The notes below the pieces were generated by a model. It did not search any database, was not told the origin of the DNA, and saw nothing but the letters and a program-made list of their open reading frames with translations. Both the position numbers and the translations under genes were made by a program. 64,000 nucleotides of DNA, taken from contig NZ_SPUJ01000004.1 of the NCBI RefSeq assembly GCF_004522105.1, positions 1 to 64,000 of the forward strand, given 5' to 3'. The DNA comes from Nocardioides sp. 1609 (GTDB lineage Bacteria; Actinomycetota; Actinomycetes; Propionibacteriales; Nocardioidaceae). Below, in pieces: positions 52,724 through 59,941 of this stretch (position 1 is its first letter; every line of letters starts with the position of its first letter).

Positions 52724-53338
52724 TCAGCCGACGTCGATCCGCGGGCTCAAGGCCTGACCTCGACCGCCGCGGTACCCGTCGTCGCGGAAGCCGTCGTCGA
52801 CCGAAACCACCTCGTCCCGGGGACCCGAGACGGCCATGTGGAGCGCGGCGACCCGGACCCACCTCGGCTCGCCGAGGCACTGCCTCGGAACAGAGAGGAC
52901 GACGCGGTCCTGGCCCGGTCGGAGGCTGCCGGTGGCGTCCTCGCACTCCGGGTCGGACGCCGGGTCGTCGGAGAGCACGGAGACGTCGAGCTCGGTCCGG
53001 CCGGACATGCGGAGCATCTGAGCCACGGCGAGGTCGCCGCTCGGCATCTTGAGGAGCACCTGGCTGAGCTGGTCGCCGCGCTGCAGGTCGCGCAGTCGCA
53101 CGACGACGCGGACCCGCGCCGCGGCGTGACTCACGGTCACCCGACGGATGTCGGCCGAGCGGTTCGCGGGGTCCGGCCGGATCGTCTCCTCCGGCTCCGA
53201 GGCCGTCACCACGTCACCCGTCGCGTCGTGGTGCGTCCAGGTCTCGGCGTGCGCGGCGACCGGCGCGCCGGCCAGCACCGCCCCGGCGAGCAGGGGGAGC
53301 AGGGCGGTCAGGGCGGTCGCGGTACGTCGGCGCGGCAT
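52724..53338 (-). CDS. secreted protein of unknown function
   Basis: A protein of about 204 residues with an N-terminal signal peptide (PRRRTATALTALLPLLAGAVLAGAPVAAHA, in part; cleavage after AHA). The mature part is beta-rich with two cysteines (CEDATG, RQCLGEPR) that may form a disulfide. ATG 53338 is used because the signal begins there. No domain is recognised. It converges on the rhodanese gene with a 6-bp gap. Confidence 0.78.
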   Translation of the reverse strand: MPRRRTATALTALLPLLAGAVLAGAPVAAHAETWTHHDATGDVVTASEPEETIRPDPANRSADIRRVTVSHAAARVRVVVRLRDLQRGDQLSQVLLKMPSGDLAVAQMLRMSGRTELDVSVLSDDPASDPECEDATGSLRPGQDRVVLSVPRQCLGEPRWVRVAALHMAVSGPRDEVVSVDDGFRDDGYRGGRGQALSPRIDVG

Positions 53339-53484
53339 CGGGTCTCCGTCGTTCGGGGTGGGTGGCACAACCTGGGCCACCGGCACCGTCGGCGCAGCCG
53401 TTCTGCCCAGCCGGTCCGCCGGCCGGCCGCCCGGGTCGCCGCCCGGGTCGCCGCCGGTTGGTCGGGAGGGGCAGGGTGGGAGGC

Positions 53485-54519
53485 ATGGAGACCACCCAAG
53501 TCCGGCTCGCGGCGTACCCCGTGGGCGTGCCCGCCGACTCCGACTTCGAGATCACCACCGTCGCGCTGCCCGAGCTCGCCGAGGGGCAGGTGCTGCTGCG
53601 CACGATCTACCTGTCGCTCGACCCCTACGTGCGGGGCCGGATGAGCACCGCCAGGTCCTACGCCGACCCGCTCGCGCTCGGCGACGTCATCATGGGCGGG
53701 ACCGTCTGCGAGGTCGTCGAGTCGCGCTCCGAGGACCGCCGGGTCGGCGACGTCGTGCTGGCCTTCGCCGGCTGGCAGACCCACGCGGTCGCCGACGCGC
53801 GGCACACCCGGCGCCTGGACCCCTCGACCGCTCCCGTCTCGACGGCCCTCGGCGTGCTCGGCATGCCGGGCTTCACGGCGTACGCCGGCCTGCTCGAGAT
53901 CGGGCGGCCGAAGCCCGGCGAGACGGTCGTGACCGCCGCGGCCGCCGGCCCGGTCGGCTCCGCCGTCGGCCAGATCGCGAAGCTCAAGGGTGCGCGCGCC
54001 GTCGGGATCGCCGGGGGCGCCGAGAAGTGCCGGGTGCTGGTCGAGGAGCTCGGGTTCGACGTGGCGGTCGACCACCGCGTGGAGAGCTTCGCCGACGACC
54101 TCGCCGCCGCCACGCCCGACGGCATCGACGTCTACTTCGAGAACGTCGGCGGCCACGTCGCCGAGGCCGTCGGACGCCGCCTCAACCGCTACGCCCGGGT
54201 GCCGGTCTGCGGCCTGGTCGCCGGCTACAACGACACCGCCGCCGCCGAGGGCCCCGACCGGCTGCCGGGGTTCATGCGCAGCGTGCTGACCCTGAGCCTG
54301 ACCGTGCGCGGCTTCATCCAGGACGAGTTCGCCGCGACCCACACCGCCGACTTCGCACGCGAGATGGGCGGCTGGGTCGGCGACGGCTCGGTCCGCTACC
54401 TCGAGGACGTCACCGACGGCCTCGACCAGGCTCCCGAGGCCTTCCGCGGGCTGCTGAGCGGCAAGAACGTCGGCAAGGCGCTCGTCCGGGTGGGGGCCGA
54501 CCCGACGTCCGCGTCGTAG
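53485..54519 (+). CDS. NADP-dependent MDR reductase (leukotriene B4 dehydrogenase / CurA type)
   Basis: A 344-residue medium-chain reductase. The YLSLDPYVRGRMS segment near the N-terminus and VTAAAAGPVGSAVGQIAKLKG (NADPH-binding loop, in part) are the signatures of the prostaglandin/LTB4 reductase-CurA family; AGGAEKCRVLVEELGFD and DVYFENVGGHVAEAV are also typical. It should reduce the double bond of alpha,beta-unsaturated carbonyl compounds. ATG 53485 is used; the extension to 53362 is Pro-rich and unlikely. Confidence 0.92.
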   Translation: METTQVRLAAYPVGVPADSDFEITTVALPELAEGQVLLRTIYLSLDPYVRGRMSTARSYADPLALGDVIMGGTVCEVVESRSEDRRVGDVVLAFAGWQTHAVADARHTRRLDPSTAPVSTALGVLGMPGFTAYAGLLEIGRPKPGETVVTAAAAGPVGSAVGQIAKLKGARAVGIAGGAEKCRVLVEELGFDVAVDHRVESFADDLAAATPDGIDVYFENVGGHVAEAVGRRLNRYARVPVCGLVAGYNDTAAAEGPDRLPGFMRSVLTLSLTVRGFIQDEFAATHTADFAREMGGWVGDGSVRYLEDVTDGLDQAPEAFRGLLSGKNVGKALVRVGADPTSAS

Positions 54520-54592
54520 CGTCGCCCACCCGCGCCGGACCCGGCGCGGAGCCGCCCGGGCACCGTGCCGGGCACGCGGGTAGACAGGGGGT

Positions 54593-57073
54593 GTGCCCCA
54601 CGACCCGAACGACCCCTTCGTCCGTGTGCGCGGAGCCAGCGAGCACAACCTCAAGAACGTCGACGTCGACGTGCCCCGCGACGCGATGGTCGTCTTCACC
54701 GGGGTCTCCGGGTCGGGCAAGTCCTCGCTCGCGTTCGGCACGCTGTACGCCGAGGCGCAGCGCCGCTACTTCGAGTCGGTGGCGCCGTACGCACGCCGCC
54801 TGCTGCAGCAGGTGGGCGCGCCGCACGTGCAGGAGATCACCGGCCTCCCGCCCGCGGTGGCCCTGCAGCAGCGGCGCGGCGCCGCCACCTCGCGGTCGAC
54901 GGTGGGGACGCTGACGACCCTGTCGAACCTGGTGCGGATGCTCTACTCGCGGGCCGGCACCTACCCCGCCGGCGCGCCGCGGCTGGGGGCCGAGGCGTTC
55001 TCGCCGAACACCGCCGCCGGGGCGTGCCCGCGCTGCCACGGACTGGGGGAGGAGCACGACGTCAGCGAGGAGCTGATGGTGCCGGACACCTCGTTGAGCA
55101 TCCGGGAGGGCGCGATTGCGGCCTGGCCGGGCGCCTGGCAGGGCGCCAACCTGCGCAGCATCGTGACGGGCCTAGGCATCGACGTCGACGCACCCTGGCA
55201 CACGTTGCCGGCGAAGGACCGTGCCTGGCTGCTCTTCACCGACGAGCAGCCCAAGGTGCTCGTCAAGCCCGAGCGCGACCGCGTCGACCACGGCTACCAC
55301 GGTCTCTTCTGGAGCGCCCGCGCGCACGTCCACCACGTCCTGGCCACCTCGAAGAGCCAGATGATGCGCGACAAGGCGATGCGCTTCGTCCGCAGCGACG
55401 TCTGCTCGGTCTGCGCGGGCACCGGGTTGCAGGCCGAGTCGTTGGCGGTCACCTTCCGGGACCGGAGCATCGCGCAGACCAACGCGCTGTCGTTCACCGA
55501 GCTGGTCGCGCTGCTGCGCCCGGTGGCCGAGCTCACCGACGCCGCGGCGGCGACGTCCTCGGCCGAGTCGGGGGAGGCGACCGAGGTGGCGGTGCGCCTG
55601 TGCGCCGACCTCGTCTCCCGGGTGCAGGTGCTGCTCGACCTGGGGCTGGGCTACCTCTCGCTGGGCCGCAGCTCCACGACCCTCTCGCCGGGCGAGGCGC
55701 AGCGGCTGCGGATCGCCACGCAGCTGCGCTCGGGTCTCTTCGGGGTCGTGTACGTGCTCGACGAGCCGTCCGCCGGGCTGCACCCGGCCGACGCCGAGCC
55801 GCTGCTCGACGTGCTCGACCGGCTCAAGGGCGCGGGCAACTCGCTGTTCGTCGTCGAGCACGACCTCGACGTCGTACGCCGGGCCGACTGGATCGTCGAC
55901 ATCGGGCCGGGAGCCGGCGAGGGCGGGGGGCACGTGCTCTACTCCGGCCCCGTGCCGGGCCTCGAGCACGTCGAGGGGTCGGTCACCGCCGAGCACCTCT
56001 TCGGCCGGGCCGAGCCGCTCGAACGACCCCAGCGGACGCCGCACGGCTGGCTGCACCTGCGCGGCGTCAGCCGGCACAACCTCGACCACGTCTCGGTCGA
56101 CGTCCCGCTGTGCGTGCTGAGCGCCGTGACCGGGGTGTCGGGCTCGGGCAAGTCGACCCTGGTCACCCAGGTGCTCGCCGAGCTGGTGCGCCGCCACCTC
56201 GGTCAGGCCCCCGACGACGCGGAGGAGAGCGAGCTCGAGATCGACGTCGACGACGCCACCGGCCTGGAGTCCTTCGACCGTCTCGTGCGCGTCGACCAGC
56301 GTCCGATCGGGCGGACGCCGCGCTCCAACCTGGCCACCTACACCGGGCTCTTCGACGCGGTGCGCAAGCTGTACGCCGCGACGCCGCAGGCCCGTGAGCG
56401 CGGGTACGGCGCCGGCCGCTTCTCCTTCAACGTCGCCGAGGGGCGCTGCGAGACGTGCCAGGGGGAGGGGTTCGTCTCGGTCGAGCTGCTCTTCCTGCCC
56501 GGCACCTACGCGCCCTGCCCGACCTGCCACGGGGCGCGCTACAACGCCGAGACGCTCGAGGTCACCTACCGCGACAAGAACGTCGCGGAGGTGCTGGCCC
56601 TCTCCGTCGACGAGGCCGCGGACTTCCTGGCCGACGTCCCCGCCGCGGCGCGCAGCCTGACGACGCTGCGCGAGGTCGGGCTGGGCTACCTGCGCCTGGG
56701 GCAGCCGGCGACCGAGCTCAGCGGTGGCGAGGCCCAGCGGATCAAGCTGGCGACCGAGCTGCAGCGGGCCCGGCGCGGGCACGCGCTCTACCTGCTCGAC
56801 GAGCCCACGGCCGGGCTGCACCCCGCCGACATCGCCCTCCTGGTCCGCCAGCTGCACCGGCTCGTGGACGCCGGCAACACCGTGGTGCTGGTCGAGCACG
56901 ACCTCGACACGATCGCCAGCGCCGACTGGGTGATCGACCTGGGCCCGGGTGGGGGCGACGAGGGCGGGCGGGTGGTGGCCACCGGCACCCCCGAGGAGGT
57001 CGCCGGAGTCGCGGGGAGTGCCACGGCGCCGTACCTGGCCACGCGGCTCGCGGCCCTCACCCCCGACCGGTAG
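54593..57073 (+). CDS. UvrA-like ABC ATPase (class II, DrrC/UvrA2 type)
   Basis: An 826-residue tandem ABC ATPase with UvrA zinc motifs. Walker A motifs are GVSGSGKSS (about residues 38-46) and GVSGSGKST; the ABC signatures are LSPGEAQRL and LSGGEAQRI; Walker B motifs are VLDEPSAGL and LLDEPTAGL. Zinc modules are CPRCHGLG, CSVCAGTG, CETCQGEG with CPTCHG. It is shorter than UvrA (about 950) because the UvrB-binding insertion is missing, as in UvrA2 and the daunorubicin-resistance protein DrrC, so it may protect DNA or mediate drug tolerance rather than nucleotide excision repair. Its 3' end overlaps the convergent MFS gene by 17 bp. Confidence 0.92.
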   Translation: MPHDPNDPFVRVRGASEHNLKNVDVDVPRDAMVVFTGVSGSGKSSLAFGTLYAEAQRRYFESVAPYARRLLQQVGAPHVQEITGLPPAVALQQRRGAATSRSTVGTLTTLSNLVRMLYSRAGTYPAGAPRLGAEAFSPNTAAGACPRCHGLGEEHDVSEELMVPDTSLSIREGAIAAWPGAWQGANLRSIVTGLGIDVDAPWHTLPAKDRAWLLFTDEQPKVLVKPERDRVDHGYHGLFWSARAHVHHVLATSKSQMMRDKAMRFVRSDVCSVCAGTGLQAESLAVTFRDRSIAQTNALSFTELVALLRPVAELTDAAAATSSAESGEATEVAVRLCADLVSRVQVLLDLGLGYLSLGRSSTTLSPGEAQRLRIATQLRSGLFGVVYVLDEPSAGLHPADAEPLLDVLDRLKGAGNSLFVVEHDLDVVRRADWIVDIGPGAGEGGGHVLYSGPVPGLEHVEGSVTAEHLFGRAEPLERPQRTPHGWLHLRGVSRHNLDHVSVDVPLCVLSAVTGVSGSGKSTLVTQVLAELVRRHLGQAPDDAEESELEIDVDDATGLESFDRLVRVDQRPIGRTPRSNLATYTGLFDAVRKLYAATPQARERGYGAGRFSFNVAEGRCETCQGEGFVSVELLFLPGTYAPCPTCHGARYNAETLEVTYRDKNVAEVLALSVDEAADFLADVPAAARSLTTLREVGLGYLRLGQPATELSGGEAQRIKLATELQRARRGHALYLLDEPTAGLHPADIALLVRQLHRLVDAGNTVVLVEHDLDTIASADWVIDLGPGGGDEGGRVVATGTPEEVAGVAGSATAPYLATRLAALTPDR

Positions 57074-58235
57074 CTCCCGACGTCGGCCGGAGCGCGACCG
57101 GCAGCACCGCGACGGTGAGGCAGGCGACGGTCCAGAACGCCGAGGAGAAGGACGCCTGGACCGCGATCACGCCCACCGCCACGGAGCCGAGGGCGGTGCC
57201 GGCGTCGAAGCCGACGTTCCACACCGCGCTCGCCAGGTGGTGGTGGCGGCGCGAGACCGCACCGAACGCCACGACCAGGGTCAGGTTCTGCAGGCCCCCG
57301 TAGGCCAGCCCCACCACGACCATCGCGACCAGGAACACCAGCGGCTCGACCGGGTCGGCGACCGACCACGCGACCAGCGCCGTGCCGAGGCCGGTGAGCA
57401 GGACGAGCGGCCACAGGAAGCGCTGCGGCCCGTACCGGTCGGCCAGCATCCCGGCCCGCCAGCGGCTGAGCGCCGCGACCAGGCCCATGAGGAAGAGACC
57501 GGCCGTCGCCGTCGTGCTGGAGACCATCTGCGGGGCGAAGGTGAGCACGGCACCTCCGGCCAGGGTGACGGAGAGGAGCAGGACGGTCGGCCGGCGCAGC
57601 CGCCGGTAGGCGGCGGAGTCCGGGTCGTCGGGATCGGCGTCGCGGCCGCCGACGGCGAGCAGGTCCGGGGCGGTGTGGTGCAGGGTCGAGGCCAGCCGGA
57701 GCGCCGCCGGGATGGCCGCGAGAGGGAGCGCGCTGATCGCGAAGACGACCCCGAACCCGGCGTTCTCGGCCAGCCAGGCCCCGGCGGGGAGGAGGGCCAG
57801 GTTGGGGAGCGCCACGGCCAGTCCGTAGACACCGATCGCCTCGCCCCGTCGCTCGGCCCCGACCAGGGCCGCCACGGCCGAGCTGCCGGTGACGGTGAGG
57901 ACGCCGAAGCCGATGCCGCGGGCGGCGCTGAGCGCCAGCACCGGTCCGAGCGCGTCGCTCACCGCGTACAGCGCGGCCGGGACGCCGAGCAGGACCATGC
58001 CGACCACGAGGGTCGGCCCCCACCCCCAGCGCCGCAGCGCGCGCGGGACGAACAGCTGGGTGAGGACGGTGAACAGCAGCAGCACGCCGTTGACGAGGCC
58101 CGACTCCCCGGTGTCGGCGCCGCCGGCGACCGCCCACAGCGGGGCGACCGGGAGCAGCACGGCGTACCCGCAGAACCCCAGGAACGTCATCGCGACGAGC
58201 GGCCGCATCCCCGGCTGCCGCCAGATCGAGATCAC
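57057..58235 (-). CDS. MFS transporter
   Basis: A 392-residue transporter with 12 predicted helices. Helix 1 is PLVAMTFLGFCGYAVLLPVAPLWAV, the MFS motif region is RALRRWGWGPTLVVGM, and helix 4-5 contains ARGIGFGVLTVTGSSAVAALVGAERRGEAIGVYGLA (in part). It is likely an exporter of a small molecule or drug. Its last 17 bp overlap the end of the UvrA-like gene; the two may share a resistance role. Confidence 0.88.
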   Translation of the reverse strand: MISIWRQPGMRPLVAMTFLGFCGYAVLLPVAPLWAVAGGADTGESGLVNGVLLLFTVLTQLFVPRALRRWGWGPTLVVGMVLLGVPAALYAVSDALGPVLALSAARGIGFGVLTVTGSSAVAALVGAERRGEAIGVYGLAVALPNLALLPAGAWLAENAGFGVVFAISALPLAAIPAALRLASTLHHTAPDLLAVGGRDADPDDPDSAAYRRLRRPTVLLLSVTLAGGAVLTFAPQMVSSTTATAGLFLMGLVAALSRWRAGMLADRYGPQRFLWPLVLLTGLGTALVAWSVADPVEPLVFLVAMVVVGLAYGGLQNLTLVVAFGAVSRRHHHLASAVWNVGFDAGTALGSVAVGVIAVQASFSSAFWTVACLTVAVLPVALRPTSGATGRG

Positions 58236-58360
58236 CGACGCACGCTAGTCGCCACGGTGGGTGGGGGCCGTCGGCGGCCCGAGCCCGACGTCGAGCGGGC
58301 TGCCGTCCTGAGTACGCGTGCGGTGCTCGACGGGCCCCGCCCGGCCCTAGAGTCCCGGCC

Positions 58361-59155
58361 ATGCCCGATCTCCGGCCGTCCCACCTCGCCCCGCACCTCA
58401 AGCCGTCCCGCCCCGTCCACGGCTTCCTCAGCCGCCTGCTCGGCTGGGTCGCCGGACTGTTCTCGGACGTCGACGTGATCGGTCTCGAGCACGTCCCGCA
58501 GCGCGGCGGTGCGGTGCTGATCTGCAACCACCGCAGCCTCTTCGACGCCGTCGCCCTGGCCGCCGCGCTCGACCGCACCGGTCGCGACGCGATGGTGCTG
58601 GCCAAGGCCGAACTGTTCCGCGCCGGGCTGGTCGGCTCGGTGCTCCGGCGGGCCGGCGTCATCCCGGTCCACCGCGGCACCGACCGCGCGGCCGACGCCC
58701 TCACCTCGGCGGTGGCCAGCCTGCGTGGCGGCGAGCTGGTGGCGGTCTTCCCCGAGGGGACGATCCCCAAGGACGGCGTCCTGCTGCCCTTCAAGTCGGG
58801 CGCGGCGCGGATGGCGCTGCAGGCGGGCGTGCCGGTGATCCCGGTCGCGCTCGTCGGCACCGACCACGTCATCGCCAGCAACGCCCAGCGGGTCAAGCGC
58901 ACCCTGTGGCGCCGTACGGCCGACCGGGCCGACATCGACGTCGTCATCGGCGCCCCGATCGACCTGCCGCCGGGCGAGGACGCCGCCGCCGTCGACCGGG
59001 CGACGACGGTGCTGCGGGACGCCGTCGCGGGCCTGCTCGCCGAGCACGACCGGCCCGCGCCGGTCTCGCACCGCAGGCGCGACCTCGCGCTGGCCGCCCT
59101 CGCCTCCGTGCCGCTCCTCGGCTACCTCGCGCGCCGCCGGCTCGGGCGGCCCTAG
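58361..59155 (+). CDS. 1-acyl-sn-glycerol-3-phosphate acyltransferase (PlsC family)
   Basis: A 264-residue membrane-associated acyltransferase for phospholipid synthesis. The catalytic HxxxxD motif is CNHRSLFDAV (H57, D62), the substrate-binding FPEGT motif is VVAVFPEGTIPKDG near residue 130, and VIPVALVGTDHVI is the fourth conserved block. It transfers acyl-CoA or acyl-ACP to the sn-2 position of lysophosphatidate. It starts in the gap between the leftward MFS gene and the VOC gene. Confidence 0.92.
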   Translation: MPDLRPSHLAPHLKPSRPVHGFLSRLLGWVAGLFSDVDVIGLEHVPQRGGAVLICNHRSLFDAVALAAALDRTGRDAMVLAKAELFRAGLVGSVLRRAGVIPVHRGTDRAADALTSAVASLRGGELVAVFPEGTIPKDGVLLPFKSGAARMALQAGVPVIPVALVGTDHVIASNAQRVKRTLWRRTADRADIDVVIGAPIDLPPGEDAAAVDRATTVLRDAVAGLLAEHDRPAPVSHRRRDLALAALASVPLLGYLARRRLGRP

Positions 59156-59185
59156 GCACGCCACGGCCGGACCGGGCGCCGCCGC

Positions 59186-59623
59186 TCAGGACGTCGTCAG
59201 CTCCTGGGCGAGCATCACGATGATGCCGCTGGGGCCGCGGACGTAGGTGAGCCGGTAGACGTCCTGGTAGGTCGCCACGCCGCGGAGCGGGTGGCAGCCG
59301 TGTCGCGCGGCGATCGCGAGCGCCTCGTCGAGGTCGTCGACCGAGAAGGCGACCCGGTGCATGCCGATCTCGTGGGGCTGGGTCGGCTCGGTCTCGATCG
59401 CGTCGGGGTGCAGGTACTCGAACAGCTCCAGCCGACCGTGACCGTCCGGCGTCTGGAGCATCGCGAGCCTGACGTGGTTGCCGTCCAGGCCGACCGCGGT
59501 GTCGGCCCACTCCCCGCGGACCTCGTCGCGACCGAGCTCGGTGAGCCCGAGGTCGGTGAAGAAGGCGATGGTGGCCTCGAGGTCGCGGACGGCGATGGCG
59601 ACGTTCTCCAGCTTGATGGGCAT
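59186..59623 (-). CDS. VOC/glyoxalase superfamily protein
   Basis: A protein of about 145 residues with two beta-alpha-beta-beta-beta units: KLENVAIAVRDLEATIAFFTDLGL and GMHRVAFSVDDLDEALAIAARHG, with metal ligands in the first strand of each and a Glu in LELFEYL. It resembles methylmalonyl-CoA epimerase/glyoxalase-type proteins; the substrate is unknown. ATG 59623 (MPIKLENV) is preferred to 59632. Confidence 0.88.
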   Translation of the reverse strand: MPIKLENVAIAVRDLEATIAFFTDLGLTELGRDEVRGEWADTAVGLDGNHVRLAMLQTPDGHGRLELFEYLHPDAIETEPTQPHEIGMHRVAFSVDDLDEALAIAARHGCHPLRGVATYQDVYRLTYVRGPSGIIVMLAQELTTS

Positions 59624-59822
59624 GCGCCGCACGGTACCGATCCCCGGACGTGGCGGGCGTCACATCGGCCCCCACCGTCGGGCCACCCGGTCGAGCGCGC
59701 GATTCCCGGCGCCCCGCCGACCGCTGCGGAGCAGCCCCGACCGGCGCCGCGACCGTCTTGCCGACTACCTGGGCGGACGGCCCGGCAGGCCCACTAGACT
59801 CGGGGCGTTCCGGCCCGTGCCG

Positions 59823-59850
59823 GGACGGCCCGGGGGGGCCTTGGCCGTCC
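59823..59850 (+). other. hairpin in the leader of the kinase operon
   Basis: GGACGGCC (59823-59830) pairs with GGCCGTCC (59843-59850) around a G-rich 12-nt loop. It lies in the 5' leader between the -10-like TAGACT (59795-59800) and the leader ORF, so it may affect translation or termination. No known riboswitch class is recognised. Confidence 0.4.
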
Positions 59851-59881
59851 GGCCAGGGTGAACCCCACGCAAGGAAAATCC

Positions 59882-59941
59882 ATGGACGACCGTGCGGCGC
59901 ACCGAGGTGGCCGATGCTCGAGCCGGTCCCTGGATCGATGA
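59882..59941 (+). CDS. 19-codon leader ORF of the kinase-arginine decarboxylase operon
   Basis: ATG 59882 has a good ribosome binding site (AAGGAAA, 59871-59877). The frame encodes MDDRAAHRGGRCSSRSLDR and stops at TGA 59939-59941, which overlaps the ATG of the histidine kinase (59938-59940) as ATGA. Translation of the kinase is therefore probably coupled to this leader. Five of 19 residues are Arg; whether arginine supply is sensed is unknown. Confidence 0.5.
   Translation: MDDRAAHRGGRCSSRSLDR

Noticed and set aside
54554-54573. Terminator hairpin after the MDR reductase (GCCCGGGCACCGTGCCGGGC)
   Set aside because: The stem is short with mismatches, and such sequences are common by chance at this GC content.
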